DNA from: CALDOK01 sp964481655
GTDB lineage: Bacteria; Myxococcota_A; UBA796; JAFGLY01
NCBI GenBank assembly: GCA_964481655.1
Contig: CAYZVO010000004.1
Coordinates: forward strand, 1-64,000
Direction of reading: 5' to 3'
Length of the DNA stretch: 64,000 nucleotides
In this document: in pieces, positions 8,000 to 16,300 of the stretch
Layout: each line of letters opens with the position of its first letter
Numbering within the stretch: the stretch's first letter is position 1
Program-made: the position numbers and the translations under genes
Notes under the pieces: generated by a model
Told to the model about the DNA's origin: nothing
Seen by the model: only the letters and a program-made list of their open reading frames with translations
The model's database searches: none

Positions 8000-9106
8000 C
8001 TACGGGGCGTCGCCAGCTTCCCAGATCTCGTCGAACCAGGCACGGAATTGGTCGGCCACGGCCGGCCGGGAGACCGCCACCGAGCTGCCGTTGTACAGCT
8101 CCATCGAGCTGTAGGACCAGTTGGCGTCTCCGACGATCACGGTGTCGTCACAGCGCAGCATCTTGGCGTGGGTGGTGACGTCCCGGTCCGCGAGCCGCAG
8201 GGGCACGCCGCGGGACTCGAGCAGATCGATGGCCTCGTCGTTGATGTCGTTGCTGGCGATCCAGTCGCTCTGGTCCAGCACCACCTTGACGTCGATGCCT
8301 CGTTCGTGGGCCGAGACCACCCGGTTGATGAGGCTGGTGACGTCGCCGCCCTCGCCGGACCGGTAGGACAGGGCGTACATCACCAGGCGGACCTCGTCCT
8401 GGGCGTCGTCGAGGCAGGACATGAGCGCCCCGCCGATCTCCTGGTTCACGTAGGGGACGATGTCGTCCACCGCGGGCTTGCTCAAGCTGGGCGTGTCGCT
8501 CGAGTCGGCCCACATGGCCTGGAAGTAGTCCTCGAAGTAGGCCGTGACCTCGGGCTCCGCGATGTACATGGAGGCCTCGTGGTTGTTGCCCAGGGCGCTC
8601 GAGCTCATGTTGTGGGAGCCGACCAGGGTGAGGTCGTCGATCACCATCAGCTTGTTGTGGGAGGTGGTGCTGCTCGAGTCGAGTTTGGCCTGCACCCCGC
8701 CCCCCGATGAGCTGTTGAGCCACGAGATGATGGAGGCCGTGTCGTCGACCTCTTCGTCCGCCAGCACCTTGACCTCCACACCCCGCTCGGCGGCGTCCAC
8801 CAGCTCGAGCAGCAGCTGCTCCGCCAGCCCGGAGTCGTACAGCAGGTACTCGATGACGTGGACCCGGGTCTGGGCGGCCTCGATGGATTCCCGCGCGAAC
8901 CAGAAGTAGTCGCCGTCGTTGGCGGCCTGGGTGCAGCGCAGATCCGGCAGGCCGGTGGAGGGGTCCTCGAAGCCCGACTCGCCGACACAGGCTTCGCCGG
9001 GGGTGCCGCTGTCGTCGGTGACCGGCTTGCTCACGGGACAACCCAGGGTGAGAGAGGCGAACGCCAGGGTCAGCGGGAGGGTGACGGTGGTGGGTGTGCG
9101 CATCAT
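8000..9106 (-). CDS. Phospholipase D-family lipoprotein
   Basis: 368 residues. The signal peptide ends in a lipobox with Cys23 (LTLGC). Two HKD motifs mark a complete PLD/cardiolipin-synthase-type active site: H150-N-K152...D157 and H313-A-K315...D320. Each half carries the Gly/Asn-Ser follow-up typical of the fold (GSHNMSSS, GDANWSYSS). It is predicted to be lipid-anchored in the periplasm or on the outer membrane and to act on a phosphodiester. The substrate (phospholipid or DNA) cannot be decided. Two tandem ATGs at 9106 and 9103 are possible starts. It is divergent from the lipoprotein gene at 9233. Confidence 0.88.
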   Translation of the reverse strand: MMRTPTTVTLPLTLAFASLTLGCPVSKPVTDDSGTPGEACVGESGFEDPSTGLPDLRCTQAANDGDYFWFARESIEAAQTRVHVIEYLLYDSGLAEQLLLELVDAAERGVEVKVLADEEVDDTASIISWLNSSSGGGVQAKLDSSSTTSHNKLMVIDDLTLVGSHNMSSSALGNNHEASMYIAEPEVTAYFEDYFQAMWADSSDTPSLSKPAVDDIVPYVNQEIGGALMSCLDDAQDEVRLVMYALSYRSGEGGDVTSLINRVVSAHERGIDVKVVLDQSDWIASNDINDEAIDLLESRGVPLRLADRDVTTHAKMLRCDDTVIVGDANWSYSSMELYNGSSVAVSRPAVADQFRAWFDEIWEAGDAP

Positions 9107-9232
9107 GGGCGCACCTTAGCGCCGGCCCCGCCGCTGTGCTGGGAGGATCCCGCCTTAGATGATCGAGCGCGCCCGCGGGCGCGAAGCGAGGCGGCTCGAG
9201 CTATGCTGGTGGTCTGACAGGGAGACCTCTGC

Positions 9233-10255
9233 ATGCGCGTCCAACTCGCCATCCTTTGTTGCATCCTGCCCAGCACGCTGGCCGCCTCCTGCTACCCCAA
9301 CGGCGCGACGGTCAAGGACGACACATCCTGGACCCCGGTGGACACCGAAGGCGACACCGACACCGACGCCGACACGGACACCGACACGGACACCGACGTG
9401 GTCGACACCGGGACACCCTGGGACGAACGCAGCTGGCCCAGCTCCCAGGAGATGTTCATCGCCTTCGCCTACCCGGCGTCCCAGGAGCAACTGTCGGTCG
9501 AGATGGGCCTGCACATCATGGGGGCCGATCAGGTCGACAGCACCACCTGGACCCTCGACTACGAGGGCACGGACTGGACCATCCACATCGAGCGCAGCGC
9601 CGAGAACATGAACGAAGGCCTGCGCACGCCGGGCGCCGTCGTGATCTACGCCGGCCACTCGAACTACGGCCTGGGCGGTGTGTTCTCCGATCTGCCCGAC
9701 TTGAGCCCCATCGAGGAGATCACCACCGTCGAGGACTTCTACAACTTCGGCGGCCCCCACGCGGCGATCAACTACGCCTACCTGGTCCAGGAGCAGGCCT
9801 ACCCCAACCTCGTCATCCGGCCGGACGACATCGCCGAGGACCCCGAAAACTACCTGGTCCCGATCCTAGAGGAAGAGCGCTTCCCCAACTCCGCGGGCGT
9901 GGGCGTCGGCGACACCTTCCCGCTGCAGGGCAGCGGCTCGAGCGCCTACCACTACAGCAGCGACGGCAACGCCTACCTGATCGTCAACGCGGGCGCGGAC
10001 GACATCCCTCCGCCCGAGGAACAGCAGTACGACGTGCTCTTCGTCAAGAGCTGCAACTCGGGCCGCTACTACATCGAGAGCTTCCAGCGCGGCGACTTCT
10101 TCTACACCATCGACAACGTCTACGCCGAAGAGATGGTGGTCACGGTCGACCTGTTCGTGAAGCACATCATCATGCGGACCCCCTACTGGGAGATCCCCGA
10201 CCTGCTGGACGAGCGCGAAGGCAACGACGTCTACGAGTGGGTCAAGATCGATTGA
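9233..10255 (+). CDS. Asp-Thr-linker lipoprotein with a possible caspase-like His/Cys dyad
   Basis: 340 residues. The signal peptide ends near Cys20 (LAASC). An acidic Asp-Thr repeat linker (38-57) tethers a globular domain of unrecognised family. The domain contains VVIYAGHSNYGLGG (His142) and LFVKSCNSGRYY (Cys274). These resemble the GHG and CxSG strands that carry the catalytic dyad in caspase/gingipain/CHAT-type proteases, but the spacing (132 residues) is longer than usual. A protease function is only a hypothesis. AGGGAG precedes the ATG. The gene converges with a second Asp-Thr lipoprotein 13 bases downstream. Confidence 0.75.
   Translation: MRVQLAILCCILPSTLAASCYPNGATVKDDTSWTPVDTEGDTDTDADTDTDTDTDVVDTGTPWDERSWPSSQEMFIAFAYPASQEQLSVEMGLHIMGADQVDSTTWTLDYEGTDWTIHIERSAENMNEGLRTPGAVVIYAGHSNYGLGGVFSDLPDLSPIEEITTVEDFYNFGGPHAAINYAYLVQEQAYPNLVIRPDDIAEDPENYLVPILEEERFPNSAGVGVGDTFPLQGSGSSAYHYSSDGNAYLIVNAGADDIPPPEEQQYDVLFVKSCNSGRYYIESFQRGDFFYTIDNVYAEEMVVTVDLFVKHIIMRTPYWEIPDLLDEREGNDVYEWVKID
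9352..9398 (+). repeat. In-frame GACACC/GACACG hexamer repeat encoding an Asp-Thr linker
   Basis: Roughly eight degenerate 6-bp units encode alternating Asp-Thr just after the lipidated Cys. It is a flexible acidic spacer of the kind seen in myxobacterial surface lipoproteins. Confidence 0.85.
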
Positions 10256-10268
10256 TCCCGTTCGCGTT

Positions 10269-11081
10269 CTAGCGCAGGTAGTCGAAGCCCTCGAAGTCCA
10301 TCTGGAAGCTGTAGCCGTCGACCTGGCCGCCGGACTCGCCGCTGACGCAGTCCAGCCCGCGGGCGTCCATGAGGTCGTTCAGGGTCTCGTAGCCCCACTT
10401 CTGCCAGCCCTCGAGCACGATGGAGAGGGCCTCGGCCTCGGAGATGCAGCCGGTGATGGAGGCGGAGACCTCGGCGTCGTCCTCGAGGAACACGCCAGAC
10501 ATCTGGGCCTGGTGCACCGAGAAGCCGAAGCCGAAGCCGCCGACGTTGCCGAAGTTCATGGTGATGCCGGAATCGGTCGAGCTGAAGCGGCCGCCGTCCA
10601 TCACGTTGCTCAGGGTCATCGGGGAGCCCGACGCCGAGAAGTCGTACTCGCCCGAGTCGTCCGGGCCCACCGGCTCGCCCACGCCGAAGGATGAGTCGAA
10701 GGTGGCGCCGATCTCGCCATCGACGTCGAACAGGATGACGATGGTGTCCGAGTAGGGCGGCATCAGCCCCTCGAAGAGCCCGTCGACCACGTCGTTGAGG
10801 TAGTCGGCCTCGAGGAACTCGGTGAAGTACAGGGCCGAGACCACGAAGGTGGGGGACTCACGGGTGGTGTAGTCCGGCCCCGGATCCGTGTCGGTGTCGC
10901 TGTCGGCGTCGGTGTCCGCGTCGGTGTCGCCGTCGGCGTCGGTGTCGGTGTCCGTGTCGGTGTCGGTGTCCGCGTCGCCGTCGGGCACGTCCGTGTCGTC
11001 GCCGATCACGAGGCCCTTGTGGCAGGTGCCCGCCAGGGCGATGGGCAGGGCGGCGGCGAGGGCGAGGATCCGGAGCTTCAT
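10269..11081 (-). CDS. Asp-Thr-linker lipoprotein of unknown function
   Basis: 270 residues. The signal peptide MKLRILALAAALPIALAGTC ends in a lipobox-like LAGTC. A long acidic repeat (about 34-66, mostly Asp-Thr) then leads to a globular domain that I do not recognise. That domain is rich in Gly/Ser/Asp with beta-type patterning, and its C-terminal part carries a likely Cys pair (one in ITGCIS, one in GLDCVSG). The ATG at 11081 has GGTGA six bases upstream. It shares architecture, but no clear domain similarity, with the convergent lipoprotein at 9233-10255. Confidence 0.75.
   Translation of the reverse strand: MKLRILALAAALPIALAGTCHKGLVIGDDTDVPDGDADTDTDTDTDTDADGDTDADTDADSDTDTDPGPDYTTRESPTFVVSALYFTEFLEADYLNDVVDGLFEGLMPPYSDTIVILFDVDGEIGATFDSSFGVGEPVGPDDSGEYDFSASGSPMTLSNVMDGGRFSSTDSGITMNFGNVGGFGFGFSVHQAQMSGVFLEDDAEVSASITGCISEAEALSIVLEGWQKWGYETLNDLMDARGLDCVSGESGGQVDGYSFQMDFEGFDYLR
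10885..10983 (-). repeat. In-frame Asp-Thr hexamer repeat
   Basis: About sixteen degenerate 6-bp units (GACACC-like on the minus strand) encode the acidic linker of the lipoprotein. The tract is twice as long as that in the convergent neighbour and is a likely site of unit gain or loss. Confidence 0.85.
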
Positions 11082-11190
11082 GATGTCACCAGTGCAAGGG
11101 ATGGAGGGAGCAGGGGATGGTGCATCCGACCGTGACCGTGGCCACTCTACCACGCGCTCGTAGCGGTCGGCATCTCGAAAACCGCATGAC

Positions 11191-12591
11191 TCAGCCCCCC
11201 TCGGGGAGGGCGATGACACGGCGCACCTTGCCCGCCTGGGGGTCCGGCTCGATGCGCTCGAGCGTCCGGACCTCGAGGTCCACCGCGCCCGCGGGGAGCA
11301 GCCCGTCGAGCTGTCCACCCAGCGCGGCCGACGCGGCCTCAGGGCCCGCGCCATCGGCGAGCACCAGGTCGAGCCGCAGGCGCAGGGGTGCGAGCTGGGT
11401 CAGCTGCCAGTCCAGGACCTCGGGGAGCTCGAGCAGGGTCTCGAGCACCAGGGTCGGGTGCAGGGCCGTGCGCCCACCGTCGGGGCGAGGCAACCAGATC
11501 AGCGCGTCGGAGCGCCCCCGCACGGCCATGAGCCGCGGGAGGGTCGAGCCGCAGGGGCAGGGCGAGCGGTCGATGGCGGCGATGTCGCCGAGCTCGTAGC
11601 GGATCAGCGGCAGCAGCGGGTTGAAGAGGTTGGTGATGAGCACCTTGCTGCCGAACTGCCCGTCGGGCACCGGCCGGTGCTGGTCGTCCACGATCTCGAG
11701 GGCCACCATGTCGATGTTGATGTGCAGGCCGTGGCCGTGCTCGCAGCTGCGGGCGATGGGCAGGCACTCCCCTGCCCCGTACAGGTCGTAGACGGGCACC
11801 CCGAAGGTCTCGGAGGCCAGCTGGCGCACCCGGGGCGACAGGGGCTCGCTCAAGGAGACCACCTTGGCCCGGGGCCCACCGAGGATGTCCAGCCGGCCCG
11901 CGCGGGCCTCCTCGACGAGCAGCTCGAGCACCGAGGGATAGGCGAACAGGATCTGCGGCTGCCCCCGCTGCAGGCGGTCGACGATCCCCTCGATGGGCTC
12001 CCGCAGGGAGATGCGGTCCACCGCGATGAACCAGCGGGAGGCCGCGGGCTGATGCAGGAAGTTGGCGTGGGAGGGCGCGAAGCCGCCGTCCATCAGGACG
12101 CAGGCGATCTTCAGGGCCTCGGGATCGAAGGCCCGCTTCAAGATGCGGGACCCGGAGGCGTCCACCATGGAGCCCCGGGCCAGGTTCACGGCCCGCACCT
12201 CGTCGAAGGCCTCGGCGGCATAGGCCACGACCACCGGCCGGCCCGAGGTCCCCGAGGTGCGGATGATCACGCGGCCGCCGTAGCGCAGGCCCTGGTTCGC
12301 CGGCTCGGCCATGAAGGCCTCGAGCTCGGAGAGCTTCAAGGAGTGGTCGGTGCTGATGTCGTCGAAACGATCCATCAGCGTGGCCTTGTCCATGGTGGGC
12401 AGCGAGGCCAGCTCGACGTCGCGGGGATCGATCCCCGCCAGCCGCTCCCTGTGGAAGGGGGAGCGCTGCTGGGCGAGCGCCACCAGCTCCTCGAGCCGCT
12501 GGCGCTGGACCCGCTCGAGCTGTTCGACGGGCAGGGTGGACTGGCGCCGATAGCGGCGGATCAGGCGCAGCATCCTGACGAGCTCGATCAT
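11191..12591 (-). CDS. PaaK-like adenylate-forming enzyme
   Basis: 466 residues. It matches the phenylacetate-CoA ligase / coenzyme F390 synthetase-like branch of the ANL superfamily. The ATP-binding loop is IIRTSGTSGRPVVV, followed by VYDLYGAGECLPIA as the aromatic-rich A5-like segment, a YELGDIA motif, and a C-terminal small domain with a conserved basic region (KVRRVI). A CPCG pair (SPCPCGSTLPRL) is typical of this group. It would activate a carboxylic acid as an acyl-adenylate; the substrate is unknown. The ATG at 12591 is preferred; a GTG three codons upstream (12600) is possible. It is divergent from pcm. Confidence 0.82.
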   Translation of the reverse strand: MIELVRMLRLIRRYRRQSTLPVEQLERVQRQRLEELVALAQQRSPFHRERLAGIDPRDVELASLPTMDKATLMDRFDDISTDHSLKLSELEAFMAEPANQGLRYGGRVIIRTSGTSGRPVVVAYAAEAFDEVRAVNLARGSMVDASGSRILKRAFDPEALKIACVLMDGGFAPSHANFLHQPAASRWFIAVDRISLREPIEGIVDRLQRGQPQILFAYPSVLELLVEEARAGRLDILGGPRAKVVSLSEPLSPRVRQLASETFGVPVYDLYGAGECLPIARSCEHGHGLHINIDMVALEIVDDQHRPVPDGQFGSKVLITNLFNPLLPLIRYELGDIAAIDRSPCPCGSTLPRLMAVRGRSDALIWLPRPDGGRTALHPTLVLETLLELPEVLDWQLTQLAPLRLRLDLVLADGAGPEAASAALGGQLDGLLPAGAVDLEVRTLERIEPDPQAGKVRRVIALPEGG

Positions 12592-12694
12592 GGAGTCCAC
12601 TGGCGGGTGTTCCCCCCCACGTTACCGCTCCAGGGCAGGGACCACGAGACGAGCTTGTGAGATCCGAGTCAGAACCCGCCGCGGAGAGCCCCCG

Positions 12695-13321
12695 ATGGAC
12701 GCACGCCACGCCATGGTCGACCGCCAGCTGGTGCCGCGGGGCATCACCGACGAGCGCGTGCTCGACGCCATGCGCAGCGTGCCGCGGGAGCGCTTCATGC
12801 CCGCGAGCAGCCGGGGCCTGGCCTACCAGGACGGCCCCGTACCCATCGGCCACGGACAGACCATCAGCCAGCCCTACATCGTGGCGCTGATGGTGGAGCT
12901 GCTCGAGCTGGGCCCCGAGGATCGCGTGCTCGAGGTGGGCGCCGGCATGGGCTACCAGGCGGCGGTCCTGGGCTGCCTGGCCGGGACCGTGCACAGCCTG
13001 GAGCGCCAGCCCGCGCTGGCCGAGATCGCGGCACGGACCCTCGGGGAGCTGGGCTACGACCGGGTCCAGGTGCACCACCGGGACGGCTTCGAGGGGCTGC
13101 CGGAGCACGGGCCCTTCGACGCCATCGTCGCCGCCGCGGCGCCGGACTCGGTGCCCCAGGCCCTGGTGGACCAGCTGGCCCCCGGAGGGCGCCTGGTGCT
13201 CCCGGTGGGACCCCGCTGGGCGGTGCAGGAGCTGGTGCGCATCAGGCGGACCCCCGGGGGGGTGCAGCGAGAGCGGATCCTGGGGGTGCGCTTCGTGCCT
13301 ATGGTGCCCTCGCTCGCGTAA
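12695..13321 (+). CDS. pcm: Protein-L-isoaspartate O-methyltransferase
   Basis: 208 residues, full length for Pcm. It methylates the carboxyl group of L-isoaspartyl residues in aged proteins so that they can revert to aspartate. Family motifs are an N-terminal MVDRQLVPRGI, the substrate-loop region PIGHGQTISQPYIVALM, the SAM-binding VLEVGAGMGYQAAVL, and a later FDAIVAAAAPDSVP. The ATG is preceded by GGAG about 9 bases upstream. It is a single gene, divergent from the PaaK-like ligase and followed by the large surface-protein gene. Confidence 0.93.
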   Translation: MDARHAMVDRQLVPRGITDERVLDAMRSVPRERFMPASSRGLAYQDGPVPIGHGQTISQPYIVALMVELLELGPEDRVLEVGAGMGYQAAVLGCLAGTVHSLERQPALAEIAARTLGELGYDRVQVHHRDGFEGLPEHGPFDAIVAAAAPDSVPQALVDQLAPGGRLVLPVGPRWAVQELVRIRRTPGGVQRERILGVRFVPMVPSLA

Positions 13322-13395
13322 GGCTCCGGTTTTCCACGCGCGGCCACTCTTTTTGCTCAAGGGTGCCCCCCTTGCTCCGATGAAGACGGGGACCG

Positions 13396-16300
13396 ATGTC
13401 GTGCACCCCGGCACCGGTCCGACCCATGCACATCCTCGCGCTCCCCCTCATCGCCACCCTGCAGGCCGCCACGATCACCGTGGGCTCGGGCTCGAGCTAC
13501 GACCACGCCAGCATCCAGGACGCCATCGACGACGCCAGCGACGGGGACACCATCACGGTGGCCACGGGCACCTACGCCGAGTCCATCGACCTGGCGGGCA
13601 AGGAGCTCACCATCGAGTCCTCGGGCTCCACCTCCCGCACGGTCATCGCGCCGACGGGGAGCTCGCCCGCGATCACGGTGGACCAGGGCGAGAGCGCCGT
13701 GACGGTCGAGGGCTTCACCATCCAGCCCAGCGGCGGCCGGGCCATCTGGGTCGAGGACTCCAGCCCCTCGTTCGTGGACCTCGCCATCGACAGCGCGGGC
13801 ACGCCGTCCAGCGGTCAAGGCGGCGCCATCTACATCTCCGGCGGCGCCCCCAGCTTCGACCAGCTCGAGGTCTCGGGCAGCCGCGCGGCCTACGGCGGGG
13901 ACCTCTACCTGACCGATCACGCCGACGTGCTGATCACCGACAGCAGCTTCGACAGCTCCCAGGCCACCTTCGGAGGCAGCGTCTGGGCCGAGAACTCCAC
14001 CCTCACCCTCATCTCCGTCAGCGCGGTGGACGCGCGCTCCTCCAACTCGGGGGGCTGGGGCTACTTCGACAACGCCGAGCTGTACGCCACGGACCTCGAG
14101 CTCGAGGACCCCAGCGGCGACACCTGCTTCGGCGCCGGGCTGTTCGCCCTGGACCACAGCCACGTGGAGTGGGACGGCGGGGGCGTCAGCGGCGCCGTCG
14201 CGGACGAGTACCGCTCCGGCTACACCGGCGGCGCGGTCCACCTGCGCGGCTCGTCGACCTTCGACGGCACCGACCTGCTCTTCGAGGACAACCTGGCCTA
14301 CGCCGGCGGCGCCATGGACGTGCAGGACAGCGCCAGCGCGACCCTGACGGACTGCAACTTCGACGACAACGAGGCCTACACCAAGGGCGGCGGCCTGCGG
14401 GCCTACGACAGCGGCTCGGCGGCCTGCGACGGCTGCGCCTTCGAGGGCAACGTCGCCGCTGAAGGCGGCGCGGTCGATGTGAGCGTGGACGCCAGCTACA
14501 CGGATCAGGACGGCAGCTACGACGACAACGAGGCCAGCTCCGGCGACGGCGGCGCCGTCCGCGTGGCCGACGACGCCGAGGTCTACATCGAGGGCGCCAG
14601 CTTCGAGGGCAACGCCGCCAGCGAGTCCGGCGGCGCCCTGGCGGTGGAGGACCCGGGCGACGAGGACGTCTACCTGGTCAGCGCTACCTTCACCTCGAAC
14701 ACCGCCCAGACCGGCGACGGCGGCGCGGTGGCCATCACCTCCGACGCCAACCTGTGGCTGGATCTGTGCAGCTTCGACCTCAACGAGGCCTCTCTGGGCT
14801 GGGGCGGCGCGGTGGCCTTCGATCCCGACAGCCCGGGCTACACCCTCGAGGCCAGCGACTGCACCTTCGAGGAGAACCAGGCCGACGACGGCGGCGGCGC
14901 GCTGTGGGCCAACGAAGCGGACGAGATCACAGTCCTGGACTCCGCCTTCCTCCGCAACGAGTCGGCCGCTGACGGCGGCGCACTGTACCTCGAGGGCAAC
15001 GACGAGGTGCTGGCCCGCCGCAACCTGTTCCACGAGAACACCGCCGTCTCGGTGGGCGGCGCCTACTACGAGACGGGCACCGCCATCAGCGCCGAGGTCA
15101 CCAACTGCATCTTCTCCGAGAACATGGCGACGCTGGGCGCCGCCGTGGCCCTCGAGGACCAGACCATCCAGATGGAGCTGGTCAACAACAACCTCACCGG
15201 CAACGACGCCACCAGCGACGGCGCCCACCTCTACCTGAGCTCCGCGACCATCAGCTTCGTCAACAACATCGCCACCAACGGCGTGGACGGCGGCGGGCTG
15301 TACGCGGCGGACAGCGCCTCGGCCTCGGGATCCGACTTCTACTACGACGACGTGTGGTCCAACTCCGGCGGAGACTACACCGGCACCCTGACCGACCCGG
15401 TGGGGACCAGCGGCAACATCTCCGAGGATCCCCAGCTGCGCTCCTACACCCAGGACGGGGACGAGACCAACGACGACCACCACCTGGAGCTCGACAGCCC
15501 CTGCCTGGACCAGGGCGACCCCAGCATCGTCGATCTGGACGGCACCCAGTCGGACATCGGCGTGTACGGCGGCCCCTACGCGGACGGCTCCGACGCCGAC
15601 GGCGACGGCTACTGGGACATCACCGACTGCGACGACACCGACCCCACCATCCACCCCGGCGCCGAGGAGACCCCCTACGACGGGATCGACCAGGACTGCG
15701 ACGGGCACGATCTGATCGACGTGGACGGCGACGGCTACGAGGCCCCGGACGTGGGGGGCACCGACTGCGACGACGATGATGCGACCATCTATCCGGGCGC
15801 GCCGGACACCTGGTACGACGGCGTGGACAGCGACTGCGCCGGGGACGACGACTACGATCAGGACGGCGACGGCTACCAGTCCTCCGCCTACGGCGGCCAG
15901 GACTGCGACGACACCGATCCCAACATCAACCCCGGCGTGCCCGACACCTGGTACGACGGCGTGGACAGCGACTGCGACGGCCACAGCGACTACGACGCCG
16001 ACTACGACGGCCGGGACGACGTCGGCTACGGCGGCGACGACTGCGACGACACCGACGGCAGCATCTACCCCGGCGCCACCGAGATCCCCTACGACGGCCT
16101 CGACCAGGACTGCGACGGCGAAGACATCACCGACGTGGACCAGGACGGCTACGACGCCGAGGTGGTGGGCGGCACCGACTGCGACGACGAGAACGCCGAG
16201 GCCTACCCCGGCGCCCCCGATGACCCCTACGACGGCGTGGACACCGACTGCGACGGCTTCCACGACTACGATCTGGACCACGACGGCTACATCCCGGTCA

